This document shows, one piece after another, positions 33,661 to 42,675 of a stretch of DNA of 64,000 nt (the first letter of the stretch is position 1; each line of letters opens with the position of its first letter). The translations under genes and the position numbers were made by a program. The DNA lies in contig WHUA01000002.1 in NCBI GenBank assembly GCA_009377445.1, forward strand, positions 124,001 through 188,000, in the 5' to 3' direction. The stretch is from Alphaproteobacteria bacterium. Lineage in GTDB: Bacteria > Pseudomonadota > Alphaproteobacteria > UBA8366. Under the pieces are notes generated by a model. The model did no database searches, was not told the origin of the DNA, and saw only the letters and a list, made by a program, of their open reading frames with translations.

Positions 33661-35853
33661 TTAAATCCCCTTCGACCCCGCCAGCACCTTGTCGGGCGTG
33701 ATCGGGACCGAGCGGAGGCGTGCGCCGGTCGCGTCGAAGACCGCGTTGGCGACGGCCGACGGCACGACGGCCGCGGTCGGCTCGCCCGCGCCCCACGGGA
33801 CCTCCTTCGGCCGGTCGATCAGGTCGATCACCACGTCCGGCATATCCGGGAAGGTCAGGATCGGATAGCTCGCCCAGTCGAGGCTGGTCACCATCGAGCG
33901 GTCGAACTGCAGCTCCTCGAGCAGCGTCCGGCTCACCGTCTGGACGACGTTGCCTTCGATCTGGTTCTTCAGCCCGTCCGGGTTGATGATCTGGCCGCAG
34001 TCATGCGCGACGAAGAAGCGGTCGACCTTCACCTTGCCCGTCTTTCGGTTCACGGTCACATCCGCGACGGCGCCGACATAAGTGCGCTTCAGCTCGTACT
34101 TGATGTAGGAGACGCCGCGCCCTTTCGCGACGTCGCCGCTCGGTGAAGGCCGCCCGTTGCGCGGCTTCCAGTCCGCGAGCTTGACGAGCCGGTCGAGCAG
34201 CTCGAGCCCGCGCGGATCGTTCAGGTTGCGCCGGCGGAACTCGATCGGATCGACGCCCGCCGCCGCCGCCAGCTCGTCGATGAAGCTCTCGTTGGCGAAG
34301 GTGTTCTGCATCCGCCCCGGCGTGCGGATCCAGGACGGCTTGAACGGCGTCTCGACGAGCCAATGGGCCGTCGCCGCAATATTCGGGAAGGTATAGGGGA
34401 TCGCCATCCCCTGGTGGATGTTGCCGGGGAAAGCCGCATCCTTCGGCAGGCCGGCCAGCTCCGCCGCCACCAGCGTGACATCGTACGGCTTGGGCTTGTC
34501 GGGAATGAAGACCGAGGATTCCCAGGCGACCACCTTGCCGGCGGCGTCGAGCCCGCCGCGCAGGTCGAGCAGCGTCGGCGGCCCCTTCGGGTCCCAGCCG
34601 TGCTCGTCGGCGCGGCTCCACTGCACGCGCACGGGCTTGCCGACTTCCTTGGAGATGAGCGCGGCGTCGGCGGCGGCGTCCTCGTGCCCGTTCCGCCCGT
34701 AGCAGCCCGCGCCTTCGACGTAGATGCAGCGCACGTCCTCCGGCTGCAGGCTCATCATGCGCGCGACCTGCTTGCGGAGCGAATGCGTCGCCTGCGACGC
34801 GGTCCAGATGGTGAGCTTGCCATCCTTGAAATCCGCCACCGCGCAGGACGGCCCGATCGAGCCGTGCGTATGGATGGCGAAGTCGTAGGTGGCGGCAAGG
34901 GTCTTGGCCGCGCCCTTCATCGCCGCCTTGCTGTCGCCGGCGGTCTGCAGCGCCTCGTCCTTCGCGACCTTGGTGTTGCGCACGTGGTCCCAGAGCTTGG
35001 CCTTCTCGGGAAGCCCCGCCCAGTCGGACCACGCCGGCTTCATGGCGTCGGCGGCGCGGATCGCCGCCCATTCGTTCTTGGCCACGGCGGCGACGAAGCT
35101 GCCCTTGCGGACCGTCGCGACATAGCCGGGAATCGCCTTCGCCGCCTTGTCGTCGAGCGACACGAGCGTCGCCTTGAGCGCCTTCGGGCGCACGACCCGC
35201 GCCTCCAGCATCCCGTCGACCTTGAAGTCCTGCATGTAGGTGAAGGTGCCGGTGACCTTGCCGGGAATGTCGAGCCGCGGCACCGGCTTGCCGACGATGG
35301 TGTATTGCGACGGGTCCTTCATCGGCGCCTTGGGGTCGAGCTTCAGCTCGAACTGGCGGCCGCCGACCAGATCGCCGTACGAAACGCCCTTGCCGCCGGC
35401 CGCCTGGATTTTCCCGTCCTTGACGGAAAGATCGCCGCGGGCGGCGCCGAGCTTCTTGGCGCCCATGTCCAGCAGCGCCTCGCGGGCGGTAGCGCAGGCC
35501 TGGCGGACCTGGACGCCGCCGGCCTGGATGCTGAGGCTGCCCCAGGTTGCGCCCTGATCCGGCGTCAGCGCGGTGTCGCCCTGGATCACCTCGACCTTGG
35601 CGAGCGGCACCGACAGCTCCTCGGCCGCGATCTGCGCGATCGCGGTCTGCACCCCGGTGCCGAGATCGACCTTGCCGGAGAAGATCTTCACGTTGCCCTG
35701 GGCGTCGATCGCGACGAAGCCGTCGACCTGATCCTTTGCGACGGATTTCGCCCCGGCGGGCGATGCCGCGAGAGCCGGAACGATGGTGAAGGTGACGACG
35801 AGCGCGCCGGCGCTCTTCAGGAACGTGCGGCGCGGAAGCTCGATTGCCAGCAT
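33661..35853 (-). CDS. Xanthine dehydrogenase-family molybdopterin-binding subunit (isoquinoline 1-oxidoreductase beta-like)
   Basis: 730 residues with a twin-arginine-type leader (LPRRTFLKSAGALVV), so it is probably periplasmic. Moco domains show KIFSGKVDLGTGVQTAIAQI, GDTALTPDQGATWGSLSI, YVEGAGCYGRNGHEDAAADA, AHDCGQIINPDG and the catalytic Glu (about residue 691) in VPWGAGEPTAAVVPSAVANA. It pairs with the [2Fe-2S] subunit gene 15 bases upstream, as in IorAB. It hydroxylates or oxidises an aldehyde or N-heterocycle. No cytochrome c gene for electron exit is adjacent. GGAGGAGG precedes the ATG. Confidence 0.92.
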   Translation of the reverse strand: MLAIELPRRTFLKSAGALVVTFTIVPALAASPAGAKSVAKDQVDGFVAIDAQGNVKIFSGKVDLGTGVQTAIAQIAAEELSVPLAKVEVIQGDTALTPDQGATWGSLSIQAGGVQVRQACATAREALLDMGAKKLGAARGDLSVKDGKIQAAGGKGVSYGDLVGGRQFELKLDPKAPMKDPSQYTIVGKPVPRLDIPGKVTGTFTYMQDFKVDGMLEARVVRPKALKATLVSLDDKAAKAIPGYVATVRKGSFVAAVAKNEWAAIRAADAMKPAWSDWAGLPEKAKLWDHVRNTKVAKDEALQTAGDSKAAMKGAAKTLAATYDFAIHTHGSIGPSCAVADFKDGKLTIWTASQATHSLRKQVARMMSLQPEDVRCIYVEGAGCYGRNGHEDAAADAALISKEVGKPVRVQWSRADEHGWDPKGPPTLLDLRGGLDAAGKVVAWESSVFIPDKPKPYDVTLVAAELAGLPKDAAFPGNIHQGMAIPYTFPNIAATAHWLVETPFKPSWIRTPGRMQNTFANESFIDELAAAAGVDPIEFRRRNLNDPRGLELLDRLVKLADWKPRNGRPSPSGDVAKGRGVSYIKYELKRTYVGAVADVTVNRKTGKVKVDRFFVAHDCGQIINPDGLKNQIEGNVVQTVSRTLLEELQFDRSMVTSLDWASYPILTFPDMPDVVIDLIDRPKEVPWGAGEPTAAVVPSAVANAVFDATGARLRSVPITPDKVLAGSKGI

Positions 35854-35868
35854 GATACGTCCTCCTCC

Positions 35869-36336
35869 TCAGGCCTGACCGGACGCGCGCTTGACCGCGC
35901 GCACGATGCGGACATGCGTGCCGCAGCGGCACAGGTTGCCCGCCAGGGCTTCCTTGATCTGGTCCTCGCTCGGCCGCTTGTTTGTCGCGAGCAGGGCCGC
36001 CGCCTCCATGATCATCCCGTTTATGCAGTAGCCGCATTGCGCAGCCTGCTCGTCGATGAAGGCCTTCTGCACCGGATGCGGCTTGTCGGGCGTGCCGAGC
36101 CCTTCCAACGTCGTGATCTTCTTGCCCGCTGCCTGCGACGAGGGATAGACACAGGACCGCACAGCCTTGCCGTCCACGTGCACGGTGCAGGCGCCGCATT
36201 GCGCCAGCCCGCAGCCGAAGCGGGGGCCTTTCAGGCCGAGATCGTTGCGCAGCGCATACAGCAGCGGCATCTCCGGATCGTCGACTTCGACGCTATGCGG
36301 CGCGCCGTTGACGTTCAGACTCAGGGTCGCGGCCAT
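35869..36336 (-). CDS. (2Fe-2S)-binding subunit of the molybdenum dehydrogenase (IorA/CoxS-like)
   Basis: 155 residues. A plant-type cluster (CGLAQCGACTV plus a later Cys in RSCVYPSSQ) and the C-terminal helical cluster domain (CGYCINGM, LCRCGTHVRIV) give the two [2Fe-2S] centres that pass electrons from the molybdenum cofactor. First gene of a two-gene operon; GGGAGGG lies upstream of the ATG. It has no leader of its own and is presumably co-exported with the Tat-tagged partner. Confidence 0.93.
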   Translation of the reverse strand: MAATLSLNVNGAPHSVEVDDPEMPLLYALRNDLGLKGPRFGCGLAQCGACTVHVDGKAVRSCVYPSSQAAGKKITTLEGLGTPDKPHPVQKAFIDEQAAQCGYCINGMIMEAAALLATNKRPSEDQIKEALAGNLCRCGTHVRIVRAVKRASGQA

Positions 36337-36659
36337 GACTTACCCTCCCGTTGGGACGTGATCGGATTGTCTGGAGCGCGTGCGGGGATCGGGGCGCAGG
36401 CGAAGCGCGCGGAATCCGCTGACGCGGATTCGGCGGCACTCCCTGCCGTCTTCCCTTTCCTTCCGGACGCCATAACACAGCCTTTTCGGTCCGTGTCTAT
36501 CGGGCATCGCCCGGACGGCTTCCGTCATCCGCGTCGGCGGCGTAACGTCACGCGAGATTTCGCCTTTGGATGGCGCGTCCGTCCCTGTTTTCCCGATGGT
36601 AGCGCGCTTCGGGTCTACCGCAAAGGAAGATTCCGCCCTGGCCTTTGCCTCGCTGCCGA
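36337..36659. other. Gene-free spacer between divergent operons
   Basis: I see no protein or repeat of the A-D families in these 323 bases. They must hold the promoter of the molybdenum enzyme operon (minus) and lead into the metE promoter (plus). Confidence 0.5.
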
Positions 36660-36687
36660 TTGACTCCCCCTCGCGCTCCTGTAGATT
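36660..36687 (+). promoter_or_regulatory. Probable sigma-70 promoter of the metE transcript
   Basis: TTGACT at 36660-36665 and TAGATT at 36682-36687 are separated by 16 bases. Transcription would begin about 36693, exactly at the 5' edge of the cobalamin riboswitch, which supports the call. Confidence 0.55.
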
Positions 36688-36690
36688 GGA

Positions 36691-36905
36691 TTCGTCTCGG
36701 TGCTCCCGCCCGATCATATGGGAGCTAAGAGGGAATCCGGTGCGTCGCCCTTCCATGACTTCCATGACAAAAGCGACAAGGCCGGGGCTGCCCCCGCAAC
36801 TGTAAGCGGCGAGCGGTTTCGTCGACCACGGTCACTGACGCGCCATTGGCGTCGGGAAGGCCAGACGGAGCCGCAACGACCCGCGAGCCAGGAAACCTGC
36901 CGCGA
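36691..36905 (+). promoter_or_regulatory. Cobalamin (B12) riboswitch upstream of metE
   Basis: The conserved aptamer parts appear in order: AAGAGGGAATCCGGTG near 36727, GGGGCTGCCCCCGCAACTG followed by TAAGCGG near 36783, GGGAAGGCCAGACGG near 36854, and the B12 box AGCCAGGAAACCTGCC ending near 36902. The riboswitch folds on binding adenosylcobalamin and turns off the downstream gene. This is logical here because MetE is the B12-independent enzyme. About 235 bases separate the aptamer from metE. They contain a GCCGGCC-TGA-GGCCGGC hairpin at about 37055-37071 but no T-tract. Confidence 0.93.
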
Positions 36906-37140
36906 CAACGTAACGTCCTCGGGCGGGGTGCCCCGGTGGAACGCCAAGCGATGTCGGCGGTCCGGTACCGCCCTCTCCTTGTCCGCGTCCGCTCGGCCCA
37001 CGCCTCCAACCGCGTTGGAGTGCGCCGATGTTCATCCAGAAAGATCTTCCAGCCGCCGGCCTGAGGCCGGCGCCGCAAATCCCCGCCGCGCGCGGCGCGA
37101 CCGGGCGGCACAGCGGAACACCGATAATCAAGGAGACACC

Positions 37141-39444
37141 ATGACTATTCGCATCAGCACGTTGGGATTCCCGCGCATCGGGCCGCGCCGCGAGCTCAAG
37201 GCTGCGCTCGAAAAATACTGGTCGGGACGAATCGGCCTGCCCAAGTTGCAGGAACAGGCGGAGGGGCTGCGCACCGCGACCTGGGTCCGGCAGCATTCGC
37301 TTGGCGTCGCTCATATCCCGAGCAACGATTTCTCATTCTACGACCACGTGCTCGACACGACGGCGATGGTCGGCGCCGTGCCGGCCGTCTACGGCTGGAC
37401 AGGCGGCGCGGTGCCGCTCGACACCTATTTCGCCATGGCCCGCGGCACGCAGTCGTCCGGTGGCGCGTCCAGCCTGCCGGCTCTCGAAATGACGAAATGG
37501 TTCGATACCAACTATCACTACATGGTGCCGGAGCTGCATTCCGGGCAGCGCTTCACGCTGGCCTCGACGAAGCCGCTCGACGAGTTCCTCGAAGCAAAGA
37601 GCCTCGGGTTCCACACGCGCCCCGTGCTGGTAGGCCCGGTGACCTGGCTCCTGCTGGGGAAGGTAACGGAGAGTGGCTTCGACCCGCTGTCGCTGATGCA
37701 GCGCCTGCTGCCGGTCTACGCCGAGATGCTCAACCGCCTAAGCGCCGCGGGCGCCGATTGGGTGCAGATGGACGAGCCCTGTCTCGCGCTCGACATGACG
37801 GACCGCGCGCGCGAGGTCATGACGGCCGCCTACAAGGCGCTCGCGGTGGCGGCGCCGGACGTGAAGCTGCTGGTCGCCAGCTATTTCGGCGGGCTCGGCG
37901 GCAACCTGGAGACCGCCCTCGCCCTGCCGGCCGCGGGACTGCACATCGACCTCGTGCGTGCGCCCGGGCAGCTCGACGCCGTGATGGCACGGGCGCCGTC
38001 GGATCTCGTGCTGTCGCTCGGCGTCATCGACGGACGCAATATCTGGCGCGCCGACCTGCGCGCCGTCCTCGACCGGCTCGAGCCGGCGGTGGAGCGCCTC
38101 GGCGCGGAGCGCGTCATTCTCGCGCCGTCCTGCTCATTGCTGCATGTGCCGATCGACCTGGAGCTCGAAAGCGGCCTCGACGACGAGCTGAAGCGCTGGC
38201 TCGCCTTCGCAGTGCAGAAGATCGGCGAGCTCGACACCCTCGGCCGCGCGCTCGCAGACGGCCGGAGCGCCGTGCAGGCGGCGCTCGACGACTCCGCCGC
38301 GGCCGCGGAAGCGCGCCGCCGCTCGCCGCGCATCCATGATGCCGCCGTACAGGCGCGGCTGGCCGCCGTGACGCCGGCGATGGCGAAACGCGGATCGCCC
38401 TTCCCGGCGCGCCGCCAGTCGCAGCGCACCCAGCGTCCGTTGCCGGCCTTTCCCACCACGACCATCGGCTCGTTCCCGCAGACCGAGACGGTGCGCAAGG
38501 CGCGGGCCGCCCATAAGAAAGGCGCGATGGACGATGCCGCCTACGATGGATTCCTCAAGCAGGAAACCGCGGCGGCGGTGCGCTGGCAGGAGGAGATCGG
38601 CATCGATGTCCTGGTGCACGGCGAGTTCGAGCGCAACGACATGGTGCAGTATTTCGGCGAGCAGCTCGCCGGCTACGCCTTCACCACGCATGGCTGGGTG
38701 CAGAGCTACGGGTCGCGCTGCGTGCGGCCGCCGGTCATCTATGGCGACGTGTCGCGGCCGCATCCGATGACCGTCTATTGGTCGCGCTATGCGCAGTCGC
38801 TCACGGAGCGGCCGGTGAAGGGCATGCTCACCGGGCCGGTGACGATGCTGCAATGGTCCTTCGTGCGCGACGACCTGCCGCGCAGCGCGGTGTGCCGGCA
38901 GATCGCGCTCGCCATCCGCGACGAGGTGGCCGACCTGGAGAAGGCGGGCATCGGCATCGTCCAGATCGACGAGCCGGCCTTTCGCGAAGGGCTGCCGCTG
39001 CGCCGGAGCGAGTGGCAGGAGTATCTGGATTGGGCCGTGGAATGCTTCCGGCTTGCGTCAAGCGGCGTCGCGGATACGACGCAGATCCACACGCATATGT
39101 GCTACTCGGAATTCAACGACATCATCGACTCGATCGGTGCGCTCGACGCCGACGTGATCTCGATCGAGACCGCGCGCTCTAAGATGGAGCTGCTCGACGC
39201 CTTCATCGGCTACCGCTACCCGAACGAGATCGGTCCCGGCGTCTACGACATTCATGCGCCGCGCCGGCCCGATGTCGACGAAATGGCGGCCCTGCTGCGC
39301 AAGGCCAAAGAACGGCTGGCGCCCGATCAGATCTGGGTCAATCCGGATTGCGGTCTCAAGACGCGCCGGTGGGACGAGGTCCGCCCCGCCTTGGCCAACA
39401 TGGTGCAGGCGGCGAAGGCGCTTCGGGGCGAAAGCAGCCGATAG
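37141..39444 (+). CDS. metE: Cobalamin-independent methionine synthase
   Basis: 767 residues, the normal length. The N-terminal barrel starts ISTLGFPRIGPRRELKAALE with WTGGAVPLDT and WVQMDEPCLALD. The C-terminal catalytic barrel has FPTTTIGSFPQTETVRKARA, VLVHGEFERNDMVQYFGEQL, GPVTMLQWSFVRDDLPRS and the zinc ligands in THMCYSEFNDI (His, Cys) and NPDCGLKTR (Cys). It transfers a methyl group from methyl-tetrahydropteroyl-triglutamate to homocysteine. AAGGAGAC precedes the ATG. It is controlled by the cobalamin riboswitch in its leader. Confidence 0.97.
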   Translation: MTIRISTLGFPRIGPRRELKAALEKYWSGRIGLPKLQEQAEGLRTATWVRQHSLGVAHIPSNDFSFYDHVLDTTAMVGAVPAVYGWTGGAVPLDTYFAMARGTQSSGGASSLPALEMTKWFDTNYHYMVPELHSGQRFTLASTKPLDEFLEAKSLGFHTRPVLVGPVTWLLLGKVTESGFDPLSLMQRLLPVYAEMLNRLSAAGADWVQMDEPCLALDMTDRAREVMTAAYKALAVAAPDVKLLVASYFGGLGGNLETALALPAAGLHIDLVRAPGQLDAVMARAPSDLVLSLGVIDGRNIWRADLRAVLDRLEPAVERLGAERVILAPSCSLLHVPIDLELESGLDDELKRWLAFAVQKIGELDTLGRALADGRSAVQAALDDSAAAAEARRRSPRIHDAAVQARLAAVTPAMAKRGSPFPARRQSQRTQRPLPAFPTTTIGSFPQTETVRKARAAHKKGAMDDAAYDGFLKQETAAAVRWQEEIGIDVLVHGEFERNDMVQYFGEQLAGYAFTTHGWVQSYGSRCVRPPVIYGDVSRPHPMTVYWSRYAQSLTERPVKGMLTGPVTMLQWSFVRDDLPRSAVCRQIALAIRDEVADLEKAGIGIVQIDEPAFREGLPLRRSEWQEYLDWAVECFRLASSGVADTTQIHTHMCYSEFNDIIDSIGALDADVISIETARSKMELLDAFIGYRYPNEIGPGVYDIHAPRRPDVDEMAALLRKAKERLAPDQIWVNPDCGLKTRRWDEVRPALANMVQAAKALRGESSR

Positions 39445-39487
39445 CCGGTTACACCATGTCCTGGGGCAGGCGGTCGAGGGGCTTCCC

Positions 39488-40693
39488 TCACCCCTGCCCC
39501 AGATGCGCCCGCATTGCGGCCACCGTCTCGGCGCCGCCCTGATTGATCGGCATCGTCTTGTGCTTTTCGCGCAGGCGCAGCCGGTGGGCGTATTCGAGCG
39601 GCATGGAGCCGAACGGGTCGGCAACGCCGAGCTCCTGCGCGGCGCTGACCGGCCACTCGGCGTTGACCAGCAGCTCGCGCGCGAGCGCCACCAGGTCGGC
39701 CTGGCCGCTCTGCAGGATGTCTTCGGCCTGCTGCGCCTCGGTGATCAGGCCGACGGCGATGGTCGGGATGCCGGCCTCGCGCTTGATCCGCTCCGCGAAC
39801 CCGACCTGGTATCCCGGAATGCGCGGCACCGCCGGCATGTTGGAATCGCCGGTGACGCCGCCGGACGAGCAGTCGATCATGTCGATGCCGCGGTCCTTCA
39901 GCGCGCGCGAAAGCACGATGGTGTCTTCGAGGGTCCAGCGCCCGCCGACGCCGTCGACGCAGGAGGCGCGCCAGGACAGCGGCTTGTCCGGCCATGCGGC
40001 GCGCACCGCCTCGGCGACCTCAAGCGCGAACCGCATGCGGCCCTCGAGGTCGCCGCCGTAGGCGTCCGTCCGCTGGTTGCTGCAGGGCGACAGGAACTGG
40101 TGGATCAGGTAGCCGTGCGCCCCGTGCACCTCGAGGAAGTCGTAGCCCGCGTCCTCCGAGCGGCGCGTCGCCTCGCGCCATGAGTCGAGCACGGTGCGAA
40201 TGTCGTCGCGGTCCATCTCCTTCGGCGCGTAGCGGCGCGGCCCTTCGAACAGCGGGCTCGGCGAGACGCCCTGCCAGGGCGCGAAGCCGTCGCCCGCGTC
40301 CTCGTCGGTCAGCGGCCGGAAGTCGTGCACCGCGCCATGGCACGACGCCTTCCGCCCGGAATGGCCGAGCTGGATCGCCGGCACGGCATCCTGCGCGCGG
40401 ATGAAGTCGGTGATGCGGCGGTACATCGGGATGTGCTTGTCGGCCCAGATGCCGGCGCAATCGTAGGTCTTGCGCCCGCGCGCCTCGACCGCCGTCTCCT
40501 CGCCGAAGACGATGCCCGACCCGCCGGTCGCCAGCCGCCCGAGATGGATCAGCTCCCAGTCCGTCGGCCCGCCGTCGTCGGAGTGGTACTGGCACATCGG
40601 CGAGACGACGATGCGGTTCTTGGCGGTGACGCCGCGGATGGTGATCGGCGTGAACAACAGCGGACGGGGCGCGGCGGAAGGCTGGTCGGTCAT
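39488..40693 (-). CDS. NADH:flavin oxidoreductase, Old Yellow Enzyme family (YqjM-like)
   Basis: 401 residues of an FMN TIM barrel: LFTPITIRGVTAKNRIVVSP, MCQYHSDDG with the YqjM-type Cys at residue 34, LGHSGRKASCHG, the substrate-binding HGAHGYLIHQFLSPCSNQR, DAYGGDLEGRMRFALEVAEA and VALARELLVN. It reduces activated C=C bonds of enones or xenobiotics with NADPH. It is convergent with metE, 43 bases between stops. The ribosome site is weak. Confidence 0.93.
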   Translation of the reverse strand: MTDQPSAAPRPLLFTPITIRGVTAKNRIVVSPMCQYHSDDGGPTDWELIHLGRLATGGSGIVFGEETAVEARGRKTYDCAGIWADKHIPMYRRITDFIRAQDAVPAIQLGHSGRKASCHGAVHDFRPLTDEDAGDGFAPWQGVSPSPLFEGPRRYAPKEMDRDDIRTVLDSWREATRRSEDAGYDFLEVHGAHGYLIHQFLSPCSNQRTDAYGGDLEGRMRFALEVAEAVRAAWPDKPLSWRASCVDGVGGRWTLEDTIVLSRALKDRGIDMIDCSSGGVTGDSNMPAVPRIPGYQVGFAERIKREAGIPTIAVGLITEAQQAEDILQSGQADLVALARELLVNAEWPVSAAQELGVADPFGSMPLEYAHRLRLREKHKTMPINQGGAETVAAMRAHLGQG

Positions 40694-40794
40694 GGGGGTT
40701 TCTTCGGGCGGTTGCCGGGAGGTGTCGGGGCGATTTTAGGGAAGGCGCGGGCCGGGGGCAATGTGCCGGCACCAAGAACTGACGGCGGCGCGTA

Positions 40795-40879
40795 CTCGTC
40801 CTTCGACAGGCTCAGGACGAGGCCACTTTTCTTTTTCCGCACCTATGTTTCCCTCATGCTGAGCCTGTCGAAGCATGAG
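40795..40879. repeat. Inverted pair of repeat C in a 328-base gap
   Basis: Copies 40795-40822 (outer stem CTCGTCC/GGACGAG) and 40852-40879 (CTCATGC/GCATGAG) in opposite orientation, 29 bases apart. The rest of the gap (40880-41021) is the promoter region of the HerA-like gene and has no other recognisable feature. Confidence 0.85.
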
Positions 40880-41021
40880 CGGCTCCCATGCCTGCGCTTG
40901 CCGTAATAACGGTTACCATCGCAGTAGCATCGTACCCACACGCATTAACGATTTGTTATCCGGCCCTCCCTAACCTCCGGTAGCCTGGGGTGGGCGTCAA
41001 TCGATAAGGCATTGATTTTCC

Positions 41022-42638
41022 ATGGATGGTAGCCAGAACGTCGCCATTGCCGACGTCGTCGTCGGGCGTATCCTCGCGATCTCCGGCGCGCAGATCACGG
41101 CGCAGCTCGACGCCTCGAAAGGGCTCGACGACGCCACCGCGCTGCAGATCGGCACGCTCGTCAAGACGCAGACGCCGAACAGCATCGCCTATGGCGTGGT
41201 GCGCAGCCTCGCCATCGCGCCCGGTTCGGCAACATCCGGTGCGGCGGCATCCGGGCCCGAGACGCAGATGGCGGAAATCACGATCATCGGCGAGACGCCG
41301 GTCGCCAAGGACGGCAAGTTTTTCGCCTTCCGCCGCGGCATGTCGCGCTCGCCCTCGCTCGACCGCCCGATTTATGCCACCACCTCCGCCGACCTCGCCC
41401 GCGTCTACGCGGCGCCCAGCCAGACATCCGTCAAGGTCGGCGTGATCCACCAGGACGCCACCTTGCCCGCCCACGTTCTGACCGACGAGCTGCTGGGCAA
41501 GCATTTCGGCATCCTGGGGACGACCGGCTCGGGCAAGTCCTGCGCCGTGGTGCTGCTGCTGCGCGCAATCCTCGACCAGCATCCGAACGCGCACGTGCTG
41601 ATGCTCGACCCGCACAACGAGTACACGAAGGCCTTCGGCGACCGCGCCGAAATCCTGGACAACAAGACGCTGGAGCTGCCCTACTGGCTGCTGAACTTCA
41701 GCGAGCTGATGGAAGTGCTGTTCGGCGCGCGGGCGGACGAAGGCAGCGCCGAGGCGGCGATCCTCAGCGACATGATCCCGCAGGCCAAGCGCGACCATAT
41801 CGGCGATCCGGAAAAAGGCATCCACTTCACCGTCGACACGCCGGTACCCTACAAGTTCGCGGACCTGGTCCGCCGCATCGACCAGGAGATGGGCAAGCTC
41901 GACAAGAACGAGACGGTCGCTCCCTACCGCCGGCTGCGCGCGCGGCTGGCGGCGCTGCAGTCCGACATCCGCTTCAAGTTCATGTTCGGCGGCATTTCGA
42001 TCACCGACCGCATGCCCGACATCCTCGGCCGGATGTTCCGCATCCCGGTCGACGGCAAGCCGATCTCGATCGTCGACCTGTCGGCGATTCCGTCCGAGAT
42101 CGTCAACGTCGTCATCTCGGTGATCTGCCGCCTCACCTTCGACTTCGCGCTGTGGTGCGAGCGGTCGGTGCCGATCCTGCTGGTCTGCGAGGAAGCGCAC
42201 CGCTACGCGCCGGCCCTGCCCGACCGGCGCTACGACATGTCCAAGCACGCGCTGTCGCGCATCGCCAAGGAAGGCCGCAAGTACGGCGCGTCGCTCTGCG
42301 TCGTCAGCCAGCGCCCATCGCAGCTCTCGCCCGACCTGCTGTCGCAATGCAACACGCTGTTCGCCATGCGCATGAGCAACAACGACGACCAGGAGCATCT
42401 GCGCGGCGCGATGTCGGATTCCTCCGCCGGGCTGATGGAGTTCCTGCCCTCGCTCGGCAACGGCGAGGCGGTCGCGGTCGGCCAGGGCGTGACCCTGCCG
42501 GTGCGCATCAAGTTCAAGAGCCTCCCGGAAGACCAGCGCCCGCACAGCTCCACCGCGATCTTCAGCAAGGCCTGGGACAGCGGCACGGAGGATCTGGACT
42601 ACGTGCGGGAGATCGTCCGGCGGTGGCGGCGGCTGTAG
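41022..42638 (+). CDS. HerA/DUF87-family ATPase (stand-alone)
   Basis: 538 residues. An N-terminal HAS-barrel-like beta domain (VVVGRILAISGAQITAQLD) precedes a RecA/FtsK-type motor: Walker A GILGTTGSGKSCAVVLLLRA (residues 163-182), VLMLDPHNEYTKAFGDRAE, Walker B ILLVCEEAHRYAP, and a sensor-like CVVSQRPSQLSPDLLSQC. HerA hexamers translocate DNA, usually with NurA nuclease or with effector proteins in defence systems. No nuclease gene is adjacent, so its role here is unknown. Confidence 0.9.
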   Translation: MDGSQNVAIADVVVGRILAISGAQITAQLDASKGLDDATALQIGTLVKTQTPNSIAYGVVRSLAIAPGSATSGAAASGPETQMAEITIIGETPVAKDGKFFAFRRGMSRSPSLDRPIYATTSADLARVYAAPSQTSVKVGVIHQDATLPAHVLTDELLGKHFGILGTTGSGKSCAVVLLLRAILDQHPNAHVLMLDPHNEYTKAFGDRAEILDNKTLELPYWLLNFSELMEVLFGARADEGSAEAAILSDMIPQAKRDHIGDPEKGIHFTVDTPVPYKFADLVRRIDQEMGKLDKNETVAPYRRLRARLAALQSDIRFKFMFGGISITDRMPDILGRMFRIPVDGKPISIVDLSAIPSEIVNVVISVICRLTFDFALWCERSVPILLVCEEAHRYAPALPDRRYDMSKHALSRIAKEGRKYGASLCVVSQRPSQLSPDLLSQCNTLFAMRMSNNDDQEHLRGAMSDSSAGLMEFLPSLGNGEAVAVGQGVTLPVRIKFKSLPEDQRPHSSTAIFSKAWDSGTEDLDYVREIVRRWRRL

Positions 42639-42675
42639 GGATTATTGGGAAGCGCATGCAAGTAACGGCGCGATC

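Noticed and set aside
34363..36663. Plus-strand open frame of 766 codons over the molybdenum enzyme genes
   Set aside because: No recognisable domain, and it spans two real genes on the other strand.
36700..37140. Longer metE start including the riboswitch region
   Set aside because: The frame is open upstream but lies in the structured aptamer. AAGGAGAC and homology place the start at 37141.
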